This document shows positions 1 to 10,340 of a DNA stretch of 64,000 nt, one piece after another. The notes below the pieces were generated by a model. That model was given only the letters and a program-made list of their open reading frames with translations, searched no databases and was not told where the DNA came from. Numbering within the stretch: the stretch's first letter is position 1; each line of letters begins with the position of its first letter. The stretch is from Lepas anatifera (Eukaryota > Arthropoda > Thecostraca > Lepadidae): NCBI GenBank assembly GCA_034440635.1, contig JAOTON010002246.1, positions 611,001 through 675,000 of the forward strand. The letters are read 5' to 3'. Made by a program: the position numbers and the translations under genes.

Positions 1-1855
1 AAACAGGGTATCAACTCTAGCCGATGGAATATTCATCAGCGGAGTTTTCAGGTCTCTTAGAAAAGCAGGACAGTCACCGGTCACGTCACTTCCAACCGAA
101 GCCCCAACACCAACACAACCGGCACCAAAAGAACGCAAGATCAGCTCCTCAGCATAATAATGACGCCATTGAGCCACGCGATGACGTCACCCATGCGATT
201 ACCATTTTCCATCGGCACAATATTTGTAAAACATCATGATGCATATTTCAGAGTTGACAATAACTCGATCGTTGGAATTGCCCATCACGGGTTCGCCAGA
301 GTCTGTCACGGTTCGCCACAGCGCAAACGCTTACAAATAAGCGCATTACGCATAGTAAGTTAGTTAAGGACTTTTTTATAAGGCGTTCCATACAAGTGTA
401 CCAATATATGTATGGATGTAAGCACCTTTGCCCGTCTCTAAAGCATTACGCATAGGAAAAATTGTACTCTGTTATCCTCGCGCGCGCTCACCACTGCGCG
501 CGTCGGCGCGCCGCTGCTGACAACCAATCGACGTCGAGCAGTGTGGGGAGAAGGGGAGGGAGTGTGTGACGTCACGTCTGCGTTTGCGCCTGCGCACGCC
601 AGCGCGCGTCGGAAGTCGAAAAATACCGGCCCAGCCACGCGCAGAACTGCTTACCGCACCGCCGCAGTGTAGACAGACGATCAAGAAACGGTCATTGCGG
701 CTGATGTATGTCAATTTAGAAATGTTGTGAATTACTGTCATAAATTACTGTGTTTTCACATGAAATGCAGCACATGTTATTCAAAGTCATCGCCTGTAAA
801 TTTTCCCTTGTTGAAGATAAAGATTTGTTTAGCGAATCGGCGCCATTTTTGTGGTCGTTGTCTGCGCTGCCGCTGTTCACGGGTGAACACCGAGGCTTTG
901 AACCGCCGTTACGTCACACGCTGGTCTGCGGAGAGCGGCGGCTGTGGTGTTCACAGCGTCAGCAGCAGGCAGCAGTTGCCGTGAACAGGGCCCTGGTTCC
1001 ACAAAGCAAGATCCAAATGTCGATCAAGACAGGCGCGGCTGGCGGGAGATCTCTGTTCAGCTCTAGCTCATAAAATAATACAGCATATATCTACTCCAAT
1101 AATTTGGAAGATGAGATTTCCACAATAACATTTACTTCCACAGCTCTCCACTACCTCATATTTGAATTCAGGAGCATTGACGAAAAATCATTCGTAAAGC
1201 CTGTACAAAGGTGGTAAGCGGTGGTGTACGTAGCTGGCGGTTCAGCTACGCTGCTGTCCCTTCAGACCCAGATGGCAGTCGCCCTGCTGCGTGGTGAGCC
1301 AGGCAGCTGGTGCCTCTTACCTGAGCTGGCAGGATGACCGGTACTCCAGGGCTCGCGCCACGTCTGATCTCCGATATTGAAAATGCCTTTGTCTTCTTTC
1401 GAGTGGTCATCCACACCCCATAATTTCTTCGCGGTAGGCGCAATCTGCAAACAGGGAGACGAAAGGCGTCAGCAAAAGAACAAAGCGTAGGGAAGGACGC
1501 AGGGGTGTGACTCAGCGCCTGAGAGCGCCCGGATCGACTACAGCCGTCAACACTGCACTGGAGACGTGCAACCGCTGATGTCGCCTAACTGGCCGCTACT
1601 CACAGACCTTCAATCAACCCGCCCTGCCAGACACCCGTCCAGGCGTTTCATCAACATGTTACGCGTAAAACGACATGATGTGGAGTTCGGATGTTCGGAT
1701 ATAGTCTTTCGGACTTACTCCACAATGTTGAGGTCGGAGCTTTTCTTCTGTATTTACAGAATTTCGAACACCTCCGACAGAACACTTTGTGGAGTAAGCC
1801 CGAGCTACCATATCCGGACGTTACGCTTACTTCCTAGCTACGCGAACCTCGGAAG
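1..1855. other. Unassigned intergenic DNA with a CpG-rich patch
   Basis: No protein family, RNA gene or repeat unit was recognised here. The stretch about 480-660 is rich in CG dinucleotides and contains a palindromic CRE-type octamer TGACGTCA at 567-574; another lies at 182-189. A CpG-rich promoter fragment is possible but nothing downstream supports a gene. The short open frames look random. Confidence 0.5.
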
Positions 1856-2001
1856 CACACAGACGGCGGAATCTCCCCAGCACAAGCACGGGTCCGAGGA
1901 GACAGTCTTCGGTACAAGATGTGCTCAGAACCACACAGACAGCGGCCTCTTACCAGCACAAGCACGGGTCGGAGGAGACAGTCTTCGGTACCAGACGTGG
2001 A
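1856..2001. repeat. Diverged tandem duplication, 75-bp unit, two copies
   Basis: The segment beginning CACACAGACGGCGG at 1856 recurs at 1931 with a few substitutions. Both copies include a shared AGCACAAGCACGGGT block and end near a GTCTTCGGTAC block. No coding role is apparent. Confidence 0.75.
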
Positions 2002-2488
2002 CAGCGATTGGGCGGACTTGCCGTCTGGCTAGACCACTGGGCTGTTGGACCTCGTGAGGCAGAGATTCGCACGAGCACTGCGGCCACACGCACACACGCA
2101 CACACGCCGCTCACTGCCACTACCCAACAACTGGCGAGTCGTCCATCCGCGCGGCCACAACACGGACAGAAGGGGTTCCCAGTCCCCCAGCTGGCGCACC
2201 TTGTAAAGGGGAGGCAGGCTATTTAAAGCTGGTGGGGACGACTGGACAGGTTTCCGGCCACCCAAACAGCTGTTGGTCTAGAGATGCCACTTTCTCAAGT
2301 GGTCAAATCCGGTGACGATCAAATTCCAGCTTTTGGCTAGCTCTTTCTATTCAACTCAAAACGATGTGTATCATTCTGTCAGCCGCAGCAAGAAACGATA
2401 CTGGCCGCGGCAAACTTTAAGGCAGACAGACAATGCCTGGTACTTTAATGCTGTGCGCACGACATGGACAACGTGCGCAGTTGCACAG
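2002..2488. other. Unassigned DNA between tandem repeats
   Basis: Nothing recognisable is present apart from a short CA-rich run near 2090-2105. Confidence 0.45.
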
Positions 2489-2803
2489 GATAGCTGCAGC
2501 GGCGCCGGCAGCTGCGCTCCAGTATAGGCGCCAGCCCAAACGGATGCACGGGATAGCTGCAGCGGCGCCGGCAGCTGCGCTCCAGTATAGGCGCCAGCCC
2601 AAACGGATGCACGGGATAGCTGCAGCGGCGCCGGCAGCTGCGCTCCAGTATAGGCGCCAGCCCAAACGGATGCACGGGATAGCTGCAGCGGCGCCGGCAG
2701 CTGCGCTCCAGCATAGGCGCCAGCCCAAACGGATGCACGGGATAGCTGCAGCGGCGCCGGCAGCTGCGCTCCAGTATAGGCGCCAGCCCAAACGGATACA
2801 CCC
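2489..2803. repeat. 63-bp minisatellite, five copies
   Basis: The word GATAGCTGCAGC begins at 2489, 2552, 2615, 2678 and 2741, an exact 63-bp period. Copies are almost identical (one T/C change at the GTATAGG position in copy four). Because 63 is divisible by three and the unit lacks stops in several frames, repetitive open frames appear on both strands; they are not taken as genes. Confidence 0.95.
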
Positions 2804-2861
2804 ACAGCTCTGCCGACCTCTCAACGCTCTACATTTCTACTATTTATTTATAGCTGTTTTC

Positions 2862-3015
2862 TTAGGCGGATCCATGATGCTAAAAAGGTCGATGGCACCC
2901 CCGTAAACCATTCCTCTTCCCAGGATACGAGTATCGGAGCCCTGGCGATAGAATTTGGCGCACACCTGAGTTTTGGCGCCCCATGGTCTGGATGCTCCCT
3001 CACCCCTATTAGAAA
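2862..3015. mobile_element. Truncated hAT-like miniature element (GGCGGATCC family)
   Basis: The sequence starts with TTAGGCGGATCCATG and then follows the order of the elements at 33201-33475 and 62850-63129: a GATGGCACCCCC block, a TTCCCAGGATACGAG block and TTTGGCGCC-type blocks. The second terminus is missing, so it looks like an old, one-ended copy. Confidence 0.45.
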
Positions 3016-4223
3016 TGGTGGATTTGCCAATGTGTGCTTTGAGAGTCACTGTGCTATTTGGCTCTGCACGACAGCTCTGTCAGCAGGCTTCAGCGAGGGC
3101 GACAAAGCTGTTTCGCAGCAACGAATATTCGCGAAGCTAATTTACATCCAGAAATATTTCTTACAGGTCTGAACTCCCGTATCTCTGTTGAAAGTTCATA
3201 TCCTAACGGAGGGTTGGCCAGGGGATTGGACTGTTGCCACGGAAACACTGGGAAATATTCACTGGCCGATCGCATTGTAGTTTAATGGTCTCTTAACCAC
3301 AATTAAGCATATCATATCAGTCTTCAACATTGGGACTTGCGTGTACCATTACCACTTTAGCTATACCTTCTAAAATTAGCACAACTGTTCCCTGTTCCGC
3401 ATATATTGGGCTACTGGGACCAGCCCTTTGAGCGGACACGGGGGGGGGGCAGTGCCAGGTCATATTCGAAGCCACGCTCATCACGTTAAGTGGCCTAGAC
3501 TATTAAGCTAAACTCAAAATAATACTTCACGGCTCTGAACTTGACACGAACGGGGAAAAAGTAGCAGCACCTGTTTTCAAATGTATATTTCACAGCAAGC
3601 GTTTTCAACAGAAAGACAGATGAAAGTCAGGTTGATTAAATTCAGGTTCAAACTTTCCCACGCCCGGGTCGAGGTGGAGGTAACCTTGCGGAGCGGCACG
3701 TGGTCGACTTAAGTAGCGGCACCGGCAGGGGCGCCGCCACAGAATTTTCGCAGGGGGGACGGACCCGGGCTGGTGCTGACCGGGGAGGCGAATTTTGAGC
3801 ATATTCGGTACCTGACAGCATTTATGACGATAGACCCAAAAATTTTGGGGGACGTCCCCCCTGGTTTGCCAACAGGGGGAAGCATCCCCCGCCCCCGCCC
3901 CCGCTTTGGGCGCCCATGGGCACCGGGTGGTCCTCTCGTGCTGGTGGCCGGCGTCTGGGGCTGACTGTGCGAGCGGTGCGTGTTATATGCACTTGTGCTT
4001 TTGCACAAATCGCAAAAAAATACTGAACACTTTGTGTATGTTTCATTATGAGAGTATATCTGCCTGTCTCATTCGCTGCCGGGGGGTGGGGGTAAGCCCT
4101 GACCCAGTCCAGCGTGCCTACACCAGGGCCTCCGCCCGCATCAACAACACGGAAACCAGCTGAGCCAGGCCACGTGCCAACATGGAAGAGAAGGGACGAG
4201 ACTAGGGACTGATTGGACAAACC
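3016..4223. other. Unassigned DNA with a possible degenerate G/C-rich miniature element
   Basis: No gene was found. From about 3710 to 3920 the sequence has runs of G and C (GGGGGACGTCCCCCC, CCCCCGCCCCCGCC) that resemble the interiors of the GGATCC-type miniature elements elsewhere in the window, but no clean termini or target duplication could be identified. Confidence 0.4.
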
Positions 4224-4393
4224 GCCGACGGCACCGACTGGAGACGGACCGAGTCTCTGTTGAGCGCGTCAGCTGTACCGCTGGTTCCAGTGACTGGGAC
4301 TACCCGCGGCCGACGGCAACGACTGGAGACGGACCGAGTCTCTGTTGAGCGCGTCAGCTGTACCACTGGTTCCAGTGACCGGGACTACCCGCG
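4224..4393. repeat. 85-bp tandem duplication, two copies
   Basis: The block starting GCCGACGGCA at 4224 repeats at 4309 with only a few changes (for example CACCG to CAACG near the start). It has no protein or RNA signature. Confidence 0.9.
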
Positions 4394-5002
4394 GCCGCGC
4401 GACAGCCTCACCTAGGTTACCCGCCGTTGGAATGTGGTTCGAGGTCATTACAGGGTTAAACTGGCCCTACCAAAGGAAGATACACTGCTTCACGGTCAGC
4501 CACACTCCACCATTACATTAACGTAAAAGGTATCCATGGGTGGCATTTGTCATCGACGCAGATGACCACAGGACACACAATTACATTCCATAGCCTTCAA
4601 CATCGCTGGTGAAGACGAGCAGAACTTTCGTCCTGTGCTGTGTACTGCAATACCCCGCGTATTTTCCTCCACGTGGCACGTACACTGTGGCCGTGGCCCT
4701 GTCGGCAGAGCTGCAGTGCCGCACCGCACTCGGCTGGCGTCGCTGGCGGCGGCGCAGGGTCCCGCTCCGCAGCAGCGAGCTCGGCGACAGAGACGAAGAA
4801 GACAGGGAGGCGGCCGGGTCAATGCCACCGGCCATCGGGGCGGCCCCGGCCCCGTTTGAGGCGGCTTTTTCGCCAGCTGTATTAGTGTCACGGTAACACC
4901 CGACATCTGCAAACAAGCCGGTCGGCTCTTTGTGTGTCACGCCCAAGGCGACGCGGCTGGCACCGCTCTGCAACATCCGGTCTCACGCGCACCAAATACG
5001 GC
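4394..5002. other. Unassigned GC-rich DNA
   Basis: Overlapping open frames exist in several frames because the composition is stop-poor. None shows a recognisable domain. Confidence 0.4.
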
Positions 5003-5479
5003 GGCACCGCCTCAACTGCTCCGGCCGGAGTGTACAGAGACGTACCACAGACAGCGGCACCGCCTCAACTGCTCCGGCCGGAGTGTACAGAGACGCGCCA
5101 CAGACAGCGGCACCGCCTCAACTGCTCCGGCCGGAGTGTACAGAGACGCGCCACAGACAGCGGCACCGCCTCAACTGCTCCCGCCGGAGTGTACAGAGAC
5201 GCGCCACAGACAGCGGCACCGCCTCAACTGCTGCAGCCGGAGTGTACAGAGACGCGCCACAGACAGCGGCACCGCCTCAACTGCTCCGGCCGGAGTGTAC
5301 CGAGACGCGCCACAGACAGCGGCACCGCCTCAACTGCTGCAGCCGGAGTGTACAGAGACGCGCCACAGACAGCGGCACCGCCTCAACTGCTCCAGCCGGA
5401 GTGTACAGAGACGCGCCACAGACAGCGGCACCGCCTCAACTGCTCCAGCCGGAGTGTACAGAGACGCGCCACAAACAGC
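5003..5479. repeat. 53-bp minisatellite, nine copies
   Basis: The word GGCACCGCCTCAACTGC begins at 5003 and recurs every 53 bp up to a partial unit at 5480. The variable position is the CCGGCC/CTGCAG/CTCCAG block before GGAGTGTAC. The period is not a multiple of three, so all three forward frames stay open and read the same peptide set in rotation. This is the signature of a stop-free repeat, not of a gene. Confidence 0.95.
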
Positions 5480-5677
5480 GGCACCGCCAGCGATTTCTGA
5501 ATGGGGCACAGACCTGACCAGACCCGGCGATGACCGCGGGAAGGGGTTGGAAGGGACATTCGAAATAAATGGATGTGCTGTGGAAGATGTCCTTGGCAGT
5601 TAATCCACATTAAACAACTGAGAGCATTGATACGAGCCCGCACGGTAAAAACTTCAAGCACAGATCGAGTTCTAGAG

Positions 5678-6128
5678 TGCGTTCTTTGAAATATTCCAGC
5701 CTGGAATTCCGGGAACAGTGACGTCACAGCCGTTCTTTGAAACTTTGCCCGAGATTCCACGCGGAATATTCCCGCCATTCCGCGTGTAACGGTGGGAATA
5801 GAAAAGGCAGTCCAGCTTAAGATGGCGGCGCCCATGGATGGATTTCATAACACTAAGTTCGTGGACTTTGAGTATTTATCTGCTTGTTAGGTCCACTATA
5901 TGTTTTTGCAGGATAATCGGCACCTAATAATAACACATAAACGAAGGTAAATGAAAGATCTGATTTTGATTTTGAAGATTTTGTACAAGTCAAAATAAAT
6001 AATGAGACTGCACCTCGCCATTTACGCCGCATTCCGACCTCGTTCAAGAACGTTCCCAGCCGGAATCCGGGGAATATCATTACGTCGCAACCCTTGGAAT
6101 TCCACCTCAGAATATTTCAAAGAACGTA
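5678..6128. mobile_element. Miniature inverted-repeat element with CGTTCTTTGAAATATTC ends
   Basis: The left end reads TGCGTTCTTTGAAATATTC (from about 5679) and the right end is its reverse complement with one mismatch (ending near 6127). A subterminal copy of GTTCTTTGAAA lies at about 5733. No transposase frame is present. A target duplication is not clear, so the superfamily is undecided. Confidence 0.6.
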
Positions 6129-8703
6129 GCCCAAAACTCTGAGAGGAACTCCTCCCTTACTCACCAGTTGCGGAAAGGAGGCCCAGGTCCCTTGGATTTG
6201 AGCACTCATGGCTGGGCTATCCGCTCTTGCCAAAGGTGTTAAAACAACATGTCTGCCTTGCAGCAGCCGACGGAGCCGTCAATTGTGGGACTGAACAGAT
6301 GATGCCTGCACCAAAACCGCTATATAGGCGGTGTACATGGCGTCAAAGCCGGGAGACGAGGGACCACCCCCCACAGCTGGCGAACCAGGAAGAAGTCCTT
6401 CCAAAACGATATATGAGCTAAATTTTGTCTCTTCTCGCTCTTCACTGCACAGAACTCGGCAAAAGTTGTCAAATTTAGTTTTGAAGAGCTGGCTTAGAGT
6501 CATCTCCCTAACAGGTGACAAACAAATCCGTTTCCACTCCGTCTCACACGGACACCCCCGGGCCAGAGCCGTGCCCAGCAGTAGTCAGCGGACGGCCTTT
6601 AGTCAGCGTCAGTGCTGTTGTCGGCAGGCCGTGTGAGCTGTGCAGCCGCCGTGGCAGCCATCATACCGGAAATGCCCGCCCCAGGCATGCCACCGCCACG
6701 GTCGGGAAAGTGAAACCCCCACCGCCGCCGCCCGCCACAACCCTGTGTCGGGGTCGATACGCGTCGCCGTCGCCGCCGGCGGCGGCGGCGCGCGCAGCTG
6801 AGGCGGGGGAGGACGCCGGGTGGACTGGTCCGGCCATGAACCTGAACCAGCGCCGCTTGAGGGTCGGCAGCGCCGCCGGCCGATGAGCGGCCACACCTCC
6901 ACAGGTGGCCGCCTCTGTCGACGGGCCCAGCAACGCCGCCAACACCTGCACCGCCAGCCAATGCCGGACAGCGCGCCAGTCGCTGGGCAGGAAGGAGCCC
7001 CTGCTTTGATTGGGATGTGAGGTGCAGAGGAACATTCCGCGGACCAGTCTGCCGCTCCGCTGCCCGTCCGATGCGATAGCAATGGACGGGGCGGAGGATG
7101 AGCCAGAGGCTGACGAACTAACGCTGCCAGTCCCCCAGCCCGGACCAGCCAGGAAGGCGACGGACACAGGGCGGACCACAGCAGCAGACACCTGCGCGCT
7201 CACTGTGGAAGACCAGACCGCAGCTGCCCTCCGTGCCACGCCAACAGCGGCGCAAACCTCACTCACCAACAAAGCCCTGCCGATCGCCAGAAACCACCCA
7301 CAAAGAACAGAACCAGCGTCCATGACAAGCGCAGGCCGCAGCCAGCCGACACGGTGCATCACCTCCCCAACAACATCCACCCCGGACCCGTTGGCTGCAG
7401 GGCTTCGGGGCAGGCAGCCCGCACTGGGTCGGCATTCAACCAAAGGCGTGAACGGCGAGGTATCAGAACATCAGCTCTTCGCATCAAATCCACACAGCTA
7501 TTCCCCTCAAAGACGCCCACTCAACTGCAAAAGACTAGATCCATCAAAGAAAACCCCATTATGATACTCCCTTCACGGCAGATACGGCTTTCCAGTGAGT
7601 TTGGAGCCCTGTTGGTTTCGGCTCCGACGCCTCTGTACTATCGGAGGAGACCGGTGGCATCTCTAGCGGCGCTGCCCTCCCCTCACTCTCGCGGGGGGGA
7701 ATTCCGCCATGACTGGGTCCGCAGTCCGCGCACGGCCCGCGTCCTGACCACCTAATCCCCCAGATCTCCCCATCCGTGGCCATTTACCATCAGCTGTTTG
7801 TGAGTCGCTATTCCTCGGCAAATGCATTGAAATCATTGAAAGATGTCCGATGCCGTTCGTTAAAATGATGGCAGATAACAGAGAGGCTACTGAGATAACT
7901 GAGATAGAAAGGCTGCAGGTACCCTTCGGCAATTATCCCATCCCGACACTACTCCTTCCCATTCTGCTCCCGTGGGAAATAGATGCAACTATATTTTGAC
8001 AAAGGCAAATGCCTAGTGTTTGTTCCAATGTCACGATCTGACGGTTCCAGACACTCCACGTCGACGTAGAAGTACAAACCAGACCGTCAGTTTTAAAAGT
8101 TGTCGTGACAGAAAAAGGTCATCTCTCATCCATCAGTTATTGCACGGGACCGAGGCCCGCCGTTACCTGGCCTCCAGTTCAAGGACGCACGCCCTTTTCA
8201 TAACGCAAACAGACATATTCACCAGCGCAGCTACACATCTGCATGTGGTCCAAATTTAACACTACCAAGGTAAACCGGCCCCAGTGTCCCCAGCATACAA
8301 CGCTAGGCAGCCACGCCCAGCTCCGCCACAGACCTGTCGTTCTTGCATATTATAAAGCCGGTTGAGGTTACACGAAGGTTATTGGCAGAGACGTAGAGAT
8401 TTCCGGGGTTATTTTGCAGAGAACAACTGCCGATTTTCACACATTTGTCGGAGTCCACTACGGCCACTGCAGATGGACCCACCCAGGAATTCCGCACCAC
8501 ACAGCGCCAGATACCATACAGCCCTGAAGCTCAAACACTTGGATTGAACACCAGCACCAGCACCACAATGTAAGACGCCACGGATCATGCTGCAGCATGA
8601 AAACCAAACAGTTCATTAGAACTTGATCCAACACTGGTCAGCCAGCGCTGCCTTTCGACCGAGCCAATTGCCGGAGCCGGAAGCGGCGCCACGGCCGGCT
8701 GGC
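6129..8703. other. Unassigned GC-rich DNA with stop-poor open frames
   Basis: The part from about 6550 to 7450 is very CG-rich and carries overlapping open frames on both strands (for example 7010-7564 forward and 6661-7443 reverse). The predicted peptides are Ala/Pro/Arg/Thr-rich and match no family I recognise. The opposite-strand overlap argues that composition, not selection, keeps them open. A CpG island or a lost exon remains possible. Confidence 0.35.
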
Positions 8704-9535
8704 GCCCGGCCAACCGGCGGCGGCGTCTCCTCAGGGTTGACAACGCGGCCGTCCGCCGCCGCCCGTGTACCGGCGGCGGCGTCTCCCCAGCTCGCCGGCG
8801 GCGGCGTCTCCCCAGGGTACAACACGGCCGTCCGCCGCCGGCCGTGTACCGGCGGCGGCGTCTCCCCAGGGTAAACACGGCCGTCCGACGCCGCCCGTGT
8901 ACCGGCGGCGGCGTCTCCCTAGGGTAAACACGGCCGTCCGACGCCGGCCGTGTACCGGCGGCGGCGTCTCCCCAGGGTAAACACGGCCGTCCGTCGCCGC
9001 CCGTGTACCGGCGGCGGCGTCTCCCCAGCTCGCCGGCGGCGGCGTCTCCTCAGGGTTGACAACGCGGCCGTCCGCCGCCGTCCGTGTACCGGCGGCGGCG
9101 TCTAGCTCGCCGGCGGCGGCGTCTCCCAGGGTAACACGGCCGTCCGACGCCGGCCGTGTACCGGCAGCGGCGTCCCAGGGTAAACACGGCCGTCCGTCGC
9201 CGCCCGTGTACCGGCGGCGGCGTTCCGCTGCCGGCGGCGGCGTCTCCCAGGGTAAACACGGCCGTCCGCGCCGGCCGTGTCGGCGGCGGCGTTCCGCTGC
9301 CGGCGGCGGCGTCCCCAGGGTAAAACGGCCGTCCGACGCCGGCCGTGTACCGGCAGCGGCGTCTCCAGGATAAACACGGCCGTCCGTCGCCGCCCGTGTA
9401 CCGGCGGCGGCGTCTCCCCAGGGTAAACACGGCCGTCCGACGCCGGCCGTGTACCGGCGGCGGCGTCTCCCTAGGGTAAACACGGCCGTTGGTCGCCGCC
9501 CGTGTACCGGCGGCGGCGTCTCCCCAGCTCGCCGG
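8704..9535. repeat. GC-rich minisatellite, basic 53-bp unit with expansions
   Basis: The GTGTACCGG word occurs at 8764, 8844, 8897, 8950, 9003, 9084 and onward. The simplest spacing is 53 bp and other spacings come from an extra or missing GGCGGCGGCGTC block. Many units contain the inverted pair ACACGGCC and GGCCGTGT about 10 bp apart, so each unit could form a small hairpin. The forward and reverse open frames over it are by-products of the absence of stops. Confidence 0.9.
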
Positions 9536-9983
9536 CGCGGTTACGACCAGCCCAGCGCTGACTGCGATGTTAAAGTCTGCCAAATCAGTTTCATCACGGA
9601 GGCCGCTTGTTAATGAACTTATTATCCCGCTTGTTAACCCGTTACGCGTTTGCACTGACGAATCTAGGATTTCACTGAAGGGTGAAGTCTCGGGGAGGCG
9701 GGGTGAAAACCACATAGAGGGGCTTTTGAATATTTCGAGGGGCGCTTCTCCAGACGCGATTTGTGGCAATCTTTTTTTAGAGGGTAGGCCTGACGTCTTA
9801 TCTGGGAGATAAGGAACACATTTTGCTAAGGACGCGCCACTCTCTGGTGTGGGGCGGACAAATACTTTAACGTGAAGTGGGGGGGGGCAGGGGGCAGGGG
9901 ACACGGCCGAAAGTGGACAGGCACTTGGCAATGGAAGGCGCTAGAAAACGCCGCCGCACAGTCTGCATGTCCTGAAGTCAATT
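9536..9983. other. Unassigned DNA
   Basis: Nothing recognisable lies between the minisatellite and the next miniature element. Confidence 0.4.
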
Positions 9984-10340
9984 TTAACACGCACATCGAC
10001 GGCGGTCTGAGCCACGTTCGTTTTGGCGGGGGTGGCAGGTACCCGCCCCCTAAGGATCTCGAGAGCCACGCTAGAGAACACGGTAAAGGGTGCTTGTTGG
10101 ATAGCCCTCCGAATCTCCATCGAACAAATTTGAACAATTTTTGGCAGGCCATCTGGGGGGGTGGTCATTTTATCTGCAACGGTGACCTGACCTGACATGA
10201 CCTGGACCCACAATTTTGACAAAAGTTGTAAAAGCGATCATATATAAAGTATACCGAGTATGGCAGTGCTACGCGGCGCCGTTTTTATGCCATCTTAAAA
10301 ATGCCTAGGAGCGGCGTGGGATCGTCAATGAGCGTGTTGT
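9984..10340. mobile_element. TTAA-type miniature element of the GGTCAGGTCA family
   Basis: The left end is TTAACACGCACATCGACG. The right end, read in reverse complement, begins AACACGCTCATTGACG, with the outer TTAA changed to TTGT on the plus strand. The interior includes repeated TGACCTGACC words. Related sequences sit at 37.5-37.7 kb, 49.45-49.8 kb and 54.8-55.9 kb. The length is about 357 bp with no coding capacity. TTAA flanks suggest mobilisation by a piggyBac-type transposase. Confidence 0.6.

Noticed and set aside
4930..5603. Forward open frames of 188-223 codons
   Set aside because: All three frames are open through the nine-copy 53-bp repeat and encode the same peptide words.
6661..7564. 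Opposing open frames of 260 and 184 codons
   Set aside because: They overlap on opposite strands in CpG-rich DNA where stops are rare; no recognisable domain or splice structure supports either.
8731..9931. Minus-strand frames of 250 and 293 codons
   Set aside because: GC-rich 53-bp minisatellite plus adjacent DNA. Reads Gly/Arg/Ala-rich repeats with no domain.
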